Origin: Diphasiastrum complanatum
Taxonomy: Eukaryota > Streptophyta > Lycopodiopsida > Lycopodiales > Lycopodiaceae
Assembly (NCBI GenBank): GCA_029204225.1
Contig: CM055111.1
Coordinates: forward strand, 14,155,011-14,219,010
Reading direction: 5' to 3'
DNA: 64,000 nt
A model generated the notes under the pieces. It did not search any database and was not told the DNA's origin. It worked only from the letters and a program-made list of their open reading frames with translations. Numbering within the stretch: position 1 is the first letter of the stretch; every line of letters begins with the position of its first letter. Shown in pieces: positions 37,041 through 47,250 of the stretch. Made by a program: the position numbers and the translations under genes.

Positions 37041-38864
37041 GGTCTTCTGATTCTTCTTGAGCTAACTTTTGCGGTAAGACTTCTTTTGCTTTTGGCACCA
37101 ACTTTAGGAACCCTCCCAATGAAATATTGATCTTGCTAGACAAAATATTCATGAGTAATTCTGTATGCGGTGCTTCTGGTTCAGTCATCTTGAAGGGTTC
37201 TTCGTGATGATGTAATTGATCATTCATATCTGTACGTAAATTTCTTGGAGGCTGCAATGGTGAAGACCGAACTTCAGCTATTACTTTAGCAGCTTCAAGT
37301 TCCTCTTCTTCTTGCAGATGTTTAATCCACTGTCTCATATCCTGATATGTTCGTTTTTTTGCATTAAGATTTGGATAGACACCCGATGTTGTTGGTGTAT
37401 CATTCAATGGTATAGAATCAGCAGGTACTGAATCCACTACTGGTTCTTTTTGCTTTTGTGCTCTGGTGACCACCATCAAGGGTGCACTTGGTTTATTCTG
37501 AACTACTGATCCTTTCTTGATTGTTATCAAATTTACAGGTGCTGTAGCTGGTGGTGGCTTCGGTCTTGCTGGACAGTCTTTATAATAATGCCCATATCTA
37601 CAGTCACGACAGAATGGTACAATTTTTTCTTTATTTGGGCATTCTACATGCAAAGCATCCAAGTGGTGCTCTGGCCCAATTTCTCGAGGCTTGTTGTTGA
37701 GCGGCAGCATAAATGGCATACTGTTCTGAAGATCCACCTTCATGATCATTACCATAGCTCCATTGCTCAGCACTTCCGTAAGGTTCTGGTTCCATCAAAT
37801 TGGTAGGAGGAGCGGAGTGTTTTGGTGGGGCAGGCAAAGCTAGACGTTCCGGGTATCCAAGAGTAGATTGTCACAGTCTTGATGCTGGATTGCCTCCATA
37901 CTGTCGATATCCCATCTAGGCATACCATTGCAGAATTATCCGAGGGTTGAAGTTGCAAAAGGCAGTCTCATAGTCAGGTGAATTACATAGATGGCAAACA
38001 CTGATTTCCATTCGTTTTTTCAATTGAGGACACTTGTTCACTGTGTGATTTCTTGTACAAATAGAACACCAAACATATTCCCTGGTAGGAAAAGTCTTTG
38101 CAAACTTCTCAGGTTCCTTGTTTGCTTCTCCGTGAAAATTTTTCAATGCTTTGATCTTTTCATCAAATTGCAACTACAACTTTTCCATTTGTTTCTGTTG
38201 GGTCTTCCCAAGTTTCTCAAACTCATTGAGCATCATTTCTACAGTAGCATTGGCATTCGTTGATGCAATAGTGGTGGATGTCGTAGTAGTTTGCCCTGCT
38301 GTATAAGACAACATACTGACATTCGACTCATCATCTGAATGTTCATCCTCCTCCCGAATTGCATTGTCCATCGCATTTTGCAAAAGTGCATACTCAGTAT
38401 GGCGTTTCAGCTCACGTCTAATCCGTTAGGTAGACCTGACAAAAACCACATAATCATGGCATTTTCATTAATCAGCTCAGGCTCACATTCAGATCTAAGA
38501 CGTTTCACCCTTTCGATGTAATCTCAAACCATTTTCCGCTTTCCCATTTTAATTTTACTTAAAAGTAGGAAAGGGTCTTCCATAAACATCCGTGGTTTGA
38601 ACCGTGTGACAAGGGCTCGTTTAACAACCTCCCAATCTGTACGTTCAGTTTCATCTTGGTTATAGTACCAATCTTGTGCTGCGTCTGTTAAGGCCATAGG
38701 AAGCAGCTTAAGTTTATCTTGAGGATAAATCTCACCATAGACCTCATAGGATTCAACATAGATTTGAAGAAATCTTTGGGTGGATCCAATCGAGGTGCTC
38801 TTCTAGCAATAATTGGATTGACCTCCTGTGGAGCACCTCCAGGAGCAGCTCTAGGGGCAACCAT
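37041..38864 (-). pseudogene. Gag of element B (capsid and tandem zinc knuckles)
   Basis: The ATG at 38864 gives MVAPRAAPGGAPQEVNPIIA. After a shift the capsid part reads SYEVYGEIYPQDKLKLLPMA, LTDAAQDWYYNQDETERTDW and FLLLSKIKMGKRKMV-stop-DYIE, the Retrotrans_gag pattern. A coiled segment (LNEFEKLGKTQQKQMEKL) precedes the knuckles WCSICTRNHTVNKC, VCHLCNSPDYETAFC and, further on, FCRDCRYGHYYKDC. Two of these have C-x2-C-x3-H-x4-C spacing, as in element D. Several stops (TAG, TGA) interrupt it. Confidence 0.75.
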
Positions 38865-40021
38865 CTTTACAAATTTAGATCAAATCGATAATGAGATTGG
38901 ATATAGATTTTTCTAAAAAACTATCTCAGATTAGATCTGCGAGCTCTATTCCACTTTTCAAGAATCTGATTCTATATGATGAAAAACTATCCAAACTTCG
39001 ATCAATCGATACTTCTCAAAAATGATAAATCTCTTAGAGTCCAATTCGGAATATATCAGATTTGATCCAAATTTTGAAAGAGACTTGATCTGGAAAATCA
39101 AAAACTAAAAATAGGACTGGCGAACGTTCTGTAGGCGAAGGTTGTCTCGGCGAAGGTTCAACAATGCTATTTTGGGATAAAAACTCTCTGAACACTTTTC
39201 TGGCAATTTCTTGGGAAATAACCTTCACCGACTTCTCAGATGGAAGATCTGACACAGATAAAACTATGGACAACTGGGCGAAGGTTTCTGACACAAGAAA
39301 ATACAGTTTTTGTAATCTGGCGAGGGTAAAAATCAAGATTTTTTGTGATCTAATCAAGAAGAATCTTCGTCGAACTCAAAAATAGTAGTTTACTATAGAT
39401 AGAATGTTCTGGAAACTCGGCGAAGGATCAAGAGTAATACTAGTAATTTTGCAAAAAAGTGACTTTTTAGGCAAAAATATGACAATATGACAACTGATCC
39501 TTTGAAAACCTTTCTATTTTTGGTATTATTCTTCGTCGACCTGGCAGATAGATCTAAATCACATCTAAGCAAGGTTCTTTTATGTATTTTTTAGGGTTTT
39601 GATAATTTTTGGTGTTTTTTTTGTGGTTTTTCTGATATTTCTAAAAATCTGCTGGGAATTAATCTTCACCCTTCAAACTGAAGGTTCTGTAAACAAAACC
39701 GAAGGTGTCTGAAACTCGGTGAAGGTTTCCTGAAAGAGGGTAAAAAGATGACGCTTTTTGCCTCTTTTTGACCAAATTTGACAGATTTGATCGATTTTTG
39801 TTATTTTCTCTGATATCTTAGATCCAAATGGCTCTTAAGATTGGTGATCTAAATAGCTTTCCCTGTTTAATAATCAGATTAGATTTCAAACAAACAAATC
39901 CACTCAAATCAAGCAAAATCAATCCCAAACTAACCCTAAAATGCAGATCTAACACTATTCATGCCACGACAAGATGCCTAATGCAAGCTAACCATCAACC
40001 AAACATGCTACAAACTGAAAA
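38865..40021 (-). other. Long untranslated leader of element B with GGCGAAGG repeats
   Basis: About 1.16 kb between primer site and gag ATG. On the plus strand the phrase CTCGGCGAAGGTT and variants recur about eight times between 39118 and 39735, spaced irregularly. No conserved ORF. Long leaders are usual in gypsy elements and can hold packaging signals; that role is inference here. Confidence 0.55.
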
Positions 40022-40054
40022 ATTGGCGTAGCTCCCCGGAAACGACGCCAAAAT
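40022..40054 (-). promoter_or_regulatory. Primer binding site of element B
   Basis: Directly after the LTR3 end CTACA the minus strand reads ATTTTGGCGTCGTTTCCGG. This resembles the TTTGGCGCCGTTGCCGG start found after 5' LTRs of many plant Tat/Athila-type gypsy elements. The tRNA identity was not determined. Confidence 0.75.
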
Positions 40055-40765
40055 TGTAGTGGGTTTCTTTCCTTGCTTAATTTGAATCCAAGAGCTAGTC
40101 AATCTAGCATCAAAGAGATGGAGTTAGTTGTCAAGCGTAGGTTTGTTCCCATGAGAGTGATAGTATAGTTCAGATTTCAACATGAATGGAGGACCTAGTA
40201 CTCACATCCATTAACACTAAGCATTAAAACTACATCCATTAACCCTAAATCCACAACAATGATAGAAACTTACTCTTCTCTCTCTCTCTCCTTTTCTCTC
40301 TCACCAAAGCATAAATAGCAAATACCAAAGAAAGCATGAGAAATGGAGGAAAAGAAAGGAAGAGCAAGGACATTCATCAATCCATTTCTAAAGAGAACCA
40401 ATCTGCTTTATTGAAATGAGGAAATGAACATGAGGAGCAACTCGAGTTGGTCCCTTTTTATAGTAGAGAGGAGGAACCTAGCCTTTGAATCCTATTGGTC
40501 CAGTCTTGCCTCTCTTTTTATTCAAATTTAAAAAAGTGTGGGAACCAACAAAATTGGAGGGAAACCCAACTTTATTCACTAACTTGATATTTAGGCCCTG
40601 TGAAATTAAAAGTCCCGCAAAAAGGCCTAAAGTCCTTTTATTAACTTTCTAATTAATCAAATAACTATGTGATCATTGGGTTGGACTTACACACGCAGGG
40701 TGCCAAATCCATCTCACTTATTAACTAGGGTTAGGGTTGCCTTCGGATCCGCAAACCCTCCAACA
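40055..40765 (-). repeat. LTR3 (5' LTR) of element B (711 bp)
   Basis: Runs in minus orientation from TGTTGGAGGG (40765) to CCCACTACA (40055), with a TATA box CTATAAAAAGG at 40463-40453. It is shorter than LTR1 and LTR2 mainly through loss of about 40 bp after CACCAAAGCATAA (plus strand, near 40310). The right target duplication ACCTC follows at 40766-40770. Confidence 0.92.
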
Positions 40766-40770
40766 ACCTC

Positions 40771-40845
40771 CTCGGTGATGGGTGAGAGATAACTTGTGTC
40801 TTCAGCTTGGCTCGGCATTTGAGGATTCTCTGGAATCTGCTAACA
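40771..40845 (-). repeat. LTR L2 of the A/C complex, upper part
   Basis: The 5' tip (U3 start) of L2, TGTTAGCAGATTCC in minus orientation, ending where the polypurine tract of copy C begins (40846-40857). It matches 26424-26498 of L1. Confidence 0.88.
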
Positions 40846-41002
40846 TTATCCACCCCTAATCTGTTGCAGGACCCACTCCAACACCGATGATGTCTTCTGC
40901 TTGGCACTTGAAAAAGCGTGGATCTTCGTTTGCTTTCGTAAAACCAGGTGCTTATTATCCGCAAAATTTATTCGCCAAAATTGGAAGTCTCTCAACTGGC
41001 CA

Positions 41003-44000
41003 CTACATACCAGCCTGCTTGAGAACTTCCTGCGAGTCCTGCTCGGTTCGTCGTCATGTCGTCTGCTTCCGCTCACTTATTTTTCGTCCTAGGGCTTCAA
41101 AAACCTGGAAGCGGAGCTTACTTCCAAAATTGAGGGGTCTCAAATATTCCCTTATCTTCTCTACGAAGCCCATCTCCTGCTAGTCTTCCACCATGGTCAC
41201 ATAGCGTGACGACATGAAAGCCGCTCTGTAGTATAGCCTGGCCATCATTTCATGGTCTTTTTCCGACTGGAGGGCCGTATTTGGGTTGATCCTAATGGGA
41301 TCCAAGCCTCGATCCCAAAAACACTCCTGTTGCATCAGAAAGGCCATGGATCTGCAATACTCAACACTTTCCTGCACGCAGATATCAGCACTTGTCTTGT
41401 ATTTGTGTCCGAAGTCGAGTAGCTGCAACCTCAGATCATCCGGGGTGGTTCCAAACTGGAATTCTCGGGATGACAGGCCAGTTTACCAACTCTACTCACA
41501 ACGTCTCCACCGGCCATGGGTTTCTACCTTTGAGTGGCATGTAGTAGAGATCCACTCACTTCATGGTCGGGGTATTCAAATACTCTTTAAGACACCTGCT
41601 ATCTCTCGGGACCTTGTTCCGCCAATCTGGTTGCGGTTGTAGTGTGGCAATGATCTCGGCCCTGATGGAGTATTGGCTTTGATCGATGTCTATTTTGCCT
41701 CCCCTCATGTTGGGAGGGTACTTTCTTTCAAATCTATCTGATTCCCTTGTATCAGCCAGTTTACTTCTAGGCCAGGTAGGGGATATTGTCCTACGCGGCT
41801 GGGACGACCTTGCCAGATAATCATCAAGGGCATTGGTGCCCGTGTCTTTCTCTTTTGCTTGCTCGCTTGTCGACGACTCATATGCACCCGTGTCTGGCCT
41901 GGGCGAGAACCTTCTTGTCTTCGGTTGGTCAGCCGTGAACTCATCATCAGCTCCAATGTCTGTGTTAGTTTCTGGAAGGTCGGGGATGGAATGATCTGGG
42001 GAGAGGGGTGCGGGGGTGAATGGTTTAGGAGGAGGCGGAGACAATAAGTTAGACGCAGCACCAGGGGAGTGGAGTTGTTGAAGGAACTCACCCCGTCGGG
42101 CTTTGTAAGTGTCAGCTGGACCTTTTGATGGGCCCATTATCTGGCTAGGAGGTGATGAAGAAAGGAGAGATGGAAGAATTGGGTAAGTTGGAATGAATGT
42201 TTTTGAAATTTTTAAATGTGGAGTAGGAAGAAGGGTTAAAGGTGGGAGGGGGTCGGAGAAAAGTTCTAGAAGCAGCGTCAGCTCTCTAGCCATTCGATCT
42301 CGAGCTACCGGCTGAAGGGTGGGTTTGCCCGTCCTGATTCCCTGCTCCATCATTCCCATCATCGTCCCGTGGCTTCATTACGTAAGCACCTGCTTGAGCC
42401 TTGCACGCCTTGTCCCATAATTGGTTCACCTTGTCCAAGACTTGTTGCAGGGCCTTTGTTGTTTCTTCTAGCTACTTCTGAGACTCCAAGATGATCTTCT
42501 CTTGTTTCGCCACAATGTTTTCAAAATTCTTCTCGGCCTCTCGCTCTTGGATCAGCCTTATGTATTTCTCTATCCGGATGGCTGAGGCTTGTGGGGCTTG
42601 GATTTGAATGTCCTCGGGCCTGACGGGAGGAGCATCGATTGTCATTGCACCCGATGATCTGTCTCATACTTGGTTGATTTGGACCATCTGGTGCTTCAGT
42701 TGCAACTGGACCTCTTCTAGGGTGGATTTTTGCCCGGCCATCACGGATCTAGTTTCTACTGCCTCTTTTTCCTTTTCGTTGGCTAGCCTTTGATATCGCG
42801 CAATCTCTTGGTCTTGATGTTGGTCCTTGCTCTCTAGAACTTGATGCTGGCTCACCAACCAGTGCATGTGGTAGCTTGTTTCGGATAGGCCAATCATTGA
42901 GCGTTTGGCTGCTTCAGTGAGCTTTGCAGGGTGAGAGAGGGTTGGGTAATGATCTGGGGTGTGGGATGGTGAGGCTAAACCAAAAAATAGGCGTGGTGTT
43001 AGAACTGAAGATGGAGGTGGAGGTGGAGGTGGAGGTGGAGGTGGTGGAGGGGTGATGTTAGTGGCTGTTGTGGCGGTGGTGGTGGCGGTGGTGGTTAGTG
43101 GAGGTGTCTGACTTCTTCCTGGCTGCGTCCCCTTTGCTGGCTCGTCGTCACTTATCTCCATAAGGTCCGCAGCATCAAAATATTGAGATGTGTCCAATTT
43201 GTGGACTTGCTGGGCCTATGATTGTTGATCTTGTGACTGTTGGACTGCTCCCGTGTCTTGGGGACTGGATATCCCCCCCCCCCCCCCAATAATTGTGCCA
43301 ATAGTGAGGTTGGTGGCGTTGGCATCATAAAGGATATGGGTGGGGTGATGGCTGCATCTGGTGGTTGAGTAGTAGAGTGTGATGTAATGATGGGTTGGGC
43401 TGCTACTGATGTGGTTGCTCCATCACCCCCCTCATGGACATGTGAGGGTGACGAGTGTTGTTGTGATGTCGTCGAGGAACTGCTATGCTCCGAGGTGGAG
43501 CCATCGGAAGCGGATCCCACGGGTGATGTATTCCCAGCAAGAAGCTTCTTTTGCATGCGTTGTTGTCGAGTGTGAGGCAGCTGGGCCTTGGAGGTGTCGG
43601 CCGCTTGAGGGTCAGATGTTGTTGCCGCTTGTGGATCTGGTTGTGGGCTTGTTTGTCTCTGTACTAGTGGTAGGATGCTAGTGTTGACCCGTTTAGGCTG
43701 TGTTCCCGATGGGGAGGTGGCTCGTGACCATGCACGCTTGGACTTTTGTTGATCGATGGGGATGTCCCATGCCTTGTTCGCAAGTTGCAGGCTTTGTTGA
43801 AGCTTTGGCCCGTTATGTACCTGTTGAAGGGTGATATCTGTCAAGAGGTACCCGATCACTGTTGTCTGGTGCCTGTTCTTAATGCATTCATGAAGACAGT
43901 TTGAGACAAACTGTGCCCAGTCATAGAGATTCCGGGAATGCAGTCGTGAATCTGCCATCATGTGAAACAGGGACATGGGTACCCTCTACGGCTGTTTCCT

Positions 44001-44477
44001 TGGTCGTTGCGTGTACTTGGTCAGATATCCACAGGCTGCTTGTAGTTGTGGGTCATTGATGGCTTCGACACGGTACCCGTCCTTGTTTTTCCACTTGGGC
44101 ACTGATGGGTCAATGAACTTGAAGTAGGCTGTCTTCTCAATTTTTTTCAGTGTCCTCGTCACAACATTGGGTCCTCGTGGATATTCAAAAGGTTGCAGGT
44201 AAGCCGGTGCAAAGGAGAGGTTATACACATAGTTTCTCACAGGGGGAACTATTAAGCTGCAGGACCTTGCTGTAGCATTATAGTTTGCATAGACCATATG
44301 CACGAGATAGGGGCTTTGATACCCCGTGAGTACAGGTATTTGGAATTCAATTGCTTGAAAGAATGCGATTGCCTGTCGATTCTAGTGCTGCATTTCTGTC
44401 AGATCCAATGGGGACAATTGGATGTCGAGCTTATGAGCTTCACTATCATCAGAGCTGGTTGTAGGATTGGTAGACAT
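41003..44477 (-). pseudogene. ORF2 copy C: full-length post-pol protein of unknown function
   Basis: The ATG at 44477 (MSTNPTTSSDDSEAHKLD) opens about 1158 codons. One frame runs to about 43290 with only two TAG codons, through RNYVYNLSFAPAYLQPFEY, KTAYFKFIDPSVPKWKNKDG and NLYDWAQFVSNCLHECIKNR. A Ser/Thr/Pro-rich linker follows. A shift at the poly-C run (43273-43287) leads to a poly-Pro stretch, then coiled coil (NEKEKEAVETRSVMAGQKST, EKYIRLIQEREAEKNFENIV). The C-terminal domain has RINPNTALQSEKDHEMMARL and YYRAAFMSSRYV. It ends TAG at 41003. No transmembrane or signal segment, and no similarity to gag, pol or a known env that I can see. Domain layout matches copy B. Confidence 0.65.
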
Positions 44478-44519
44478 GATGAAAGAACTGGAAAAGACGG
44501 ATCTGGAAAAACATTGTTG

Positions 44520-44812
44520 GTTGAGATGGAAGTGGGGGTGGTCAGTTGAGATGGAGTGTATGGCGTCGGCTGAGATGGAGTGTATGGCGTCTGAGATGGG
44601 AGTGTATGGCATCAGTTGAGATGGAGTGTATGGTGTCGGCTGAGATGGGAGTGTATGGCGTCGGCTGAGATGGAGTGTATGGCGTCAACTGAGATGAGGT
44701 GTATGGCGTCGGCTGAGATGGGTGTGTATGGCGTTGGCTGAGATGAGAGTGTATGGCGTCAGCTGAGATGGAGTGTATGGCGTCGGCTGAGATGGAGTGT
44801 ATGGCGTCGATG
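44520..44812. repeat. 24-25 bp minisatellite, about 11 units, upstream of ORF2 C
   Basis: Units such as GGCTGAGATGGAGTGTATGG followed by CGTC repeat from 44523 to 44812 with small length changes. It lies directly before the ORF2 ATG in transcription order. It is similar to the second minisatellite at 45447-45690. Confidence 0.95.
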
Positions 44813-45440
44813 GAGATAGAAGTGAGATAGATTGACGAGAAGGAGCGATGGTGGGAAAGAGGTAACTGGGAAAATTGTGGATGGGAAGTGGAGGTGTTGT
44901 TGGAAGGTAAGTAGGGCGTGCAGAATGGGTTTTAGGAGTGGCAAAAAGAGGACTTTTGGTATTTGTGTGTAACGAGGTGGAAGAGAGGAAGAAATGTAAA
45001 GAAGGTAACTGGCGGTTAAGGCGGGTGTTTGGATAGGGCAAAACAGTGGGATATGTAGAATAACTGGTGATGGTCAATAGTGTCACGGAAGCATTCTGAG
45101 AGCTTGCGTGACACTACCCCTCAGCGTGAAAATATGAAAAATGATGTGGTGCTCCTCTGGTGATCTGAGGTTCGGATATTGTTTGTGATGGCGCTCTTTG
45201 TGGGACTCAGATGAGGTTTGCTGAAAATGGGTGGGGATGGTGTAGACACGGTGATGGATGCACTGGATGAAAGAGCGCCATGATCGTGGAGGGTGTTCGC
45301 AAAATTGCCACAATTTTCTTTCGCCAGGAGCTCCAAGGTTGCACGTCGCTGAGGTGAAAAAGTGTTTGAAATGGGAGCATTTATGGACGTCGTCGGGTCG
45401 GCGCGGTCGCGATGGGACGTGTGTGTAGCGTCGGTCAAGA
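44813..45440 (-). other. Pre-ORF2 leader block, copy C
   Basis: Shared with copy A (29505-29890) and element D (2998-3400). Contains the 35-nt stem-loop at 45080-45114. Upstream frames read TTSINAPISNTFSPQRRATL, as in D. No ATG-initiated ORF is conserved among the three, so I treat it as a leader, intron or promoter region for ORF2. Confidence 0.6.
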
Positions 45441-45446
45441 TTTAAA

Positions 45447-45690
45447 GGGCGTCACGTCGGTTGAGTTCTGATAAAAACGTGTCGGTCGAGATTGAACTGA
45501 AGGCCGTCAGTCTAGATGGAACTGGAATCCGTCGGTCGGATGGAACTAGATCCGTCGGTTGAGATTGAACTGGATCCCGTCGGTCGGGATTGAAGTGGAT
45601 CCTGTCGGTTGAGATTGAAGTGGATCCCATCGGTGGAGATTGAAGTGGATCCCATCGGTTGAGATTGATGTGGATCCCGTCGATTGAGAT
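45447..45690. repeat. 25-bp minisatellite, about 9 units, between pol and the leader block
   Basis: Units of the type GTCGGTTGAGATTGAAGTGG plus ATCCC. The core reads, in reverse complement, TCTCAACCGAC, matching the D minisatellite (TCTCGACCGA). The period is not a multiple of three, so the repeat is not coding. Confidence 0.95.
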
Positions 45691-46067
45691 TGATCAAATT
45701 TTCAATATGAAGGGATGGATTTGTGGTATGCAAGTGAAGAACTTCAAGGGTGAAAAACATATGATTGAGGCACAGAGTAGAAGTTTTTTTATGAAAAGAC
45801 TGTATCCCCAGGGATGTTTGTATGCTGGAGATACTAGTTATTCACAGAGATGAGGTGGCCAAAGTGGGAGAAGCAGCTCCTATGGTATATCCTAGCATTT
45901 CTTGACCTAGAACCTTCATGACGCATGAGTATGTATAGGAAGGAAAAAATGCATAGAAGGGACATAAAAAGAAGGCATGCAAAACTAGAAGTACAAGTAA
46001 TAACAATAAAAATAAAATTTAAAACAATAAACATAGAGAAATGTAGAATATGTACTAGGAAAAGATG
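45691..46067 (-). other. Spacer after integrase of C
   Basis: About 380 bp, AT-rich, directly after the pol stop codon. No ORF of note. Confidence 0.5.
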
Positions 46068-47250
46068 TTAAATTGGGTCAACAAAGAACAACTCTTCGTA
46101 ATACCGCCGTAGACGACGACCGTTTACGACAATGTCTAGGAGTATCCCGTCAAGTGTTTGTAATTGGACGGCACCATTAGGAAAAATTTTATTAATAATG
46201 TATGGCCCCTCACTTCTGAACTTCAACTTGTCGAGGTGCTTCTTTGATGTATAAAGAAGCACCTGGTCACCTAAGTGGAGATCTTTATTGCGCAGGTGAC
46301 GGTCATGCCAGGCCTTTTGGCGTTGTTTGTTAACTAGTTGTGCGTGATAAGATGTTAGTCTTGTTTTGCATAACTGGGCTAACGTAAATAGCCTAGTTTT
46401 GACTTGTTGTTCGATTGAAGCCTTTTCACAGAGATCTGTTGAAGAAGCTTCCGTAACTCTTAGCGAAGGTACTAAGAGTTCTACGGGCATTACGGCTTCT
46501 TGACCATATACTAAGTGGAAAGGTGTAACCCACCCAGTGGCTTTCTTTGGGGTGGTGCGGTAAGCCCAGATCTAGCTGAGAAAAGTTTTGTTTCCCAATC
46601 AGAGCGACTGGTTTCAACTATCTTGGTTAGAATTTTACAGATCGTCTTGTTAGTTGATTCAGCCTGGCCATTACACCTAGGATAGTACGGTGTACTTTTT
46701 CTGTGAACGACAAGGTAATGGCGTAGGAGATTATCAATAACATCATTTAAAAAATGCGTGCCACGATCACTAACAAGCTCAATGGGACAGCCAAAACGGG
46801 TAATAATGTTTTCGTAAAGAAAACGTGCAACTGTTTTTGCGTTGGTGTCCTTCGTTGCTCGAGCCTCCACCCACTTAGTGGCGTAATCGGTGGCTATGAG
46901 GATGTATCGAGCTTGGGTATGTTTTTGTTGCTGGACTGATTGGTCCAGCAAAGTCAATCCCCCACTTATGGAAAGCTTCGCCTTCTATAATGGGGGTCAA
47001 TGGTGTGAAGTCTGCTTTGGTATTTTTCTTTGCGCGTTGATAGACATCACACGCTTTAATGACAGCAAACGTGTCTTTAAACAAAGATGGCCACCAGAAT
47101 CCCGCTCTAAGGATAATCTTCGCTGTGGCTTCAACAGAAAAGTGACCACCTCCAATGCCCTCATGAGCCTGAGATATTATCGGTCGTATCTCAGATTCAT
47201 AAATAATGCCGTCAACGCCCCTTTTGTAAAGTTGTCCCGCAATTAATTGA
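46068..47250 (-). pseudogene. Gypsy integrase of C
   Basis: The zinc-binding part shows HEGIGGGHFSVEATAKIILR, then AGFWWPSLFKD and KACDVYQRAK. The second Cys of the CxxC pair is Tyr, so zinc binding is lost. The core carries IATDYATKWVEARATKDTNA, LVSDRGTHFLNDVIDNLLRH and YYPRCNGQAESTNKTICKIL for D, D and E. The C-terminal part has KRQKAWHDRHLRNKDLHLGD and SEGPYIINKIFPNGAVQLQT, ending FVDPI at 46068. At least two frameshifts (near 46940 and 46550) and a T-rich slippage site near 47270 break the frame. Confidence 0.88.

Larger units (their letters stand above)
30943..40765 (-). mobile_element. Non-autonomous gypsy element B with three LTRs, nested in L2
   Basis: The element spans 9823 bp between 5-bp duplications ACCTC at 30938-30942 and 40766-40770; the uninterrupted L1 has ACCTC once at this site. 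In minus orientation the order is LTR3, primer site, long leader, gag, protease, a short pol stub, ORF2, polypurine tract, LTR2, a 121-bp mini internal region and LTR1. RT, RNase H and integrase are missing. It would need a relative to supply them. Its LTRs differ from those of A/C although the ORF2 proteins are related. Confidence 0.9.
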
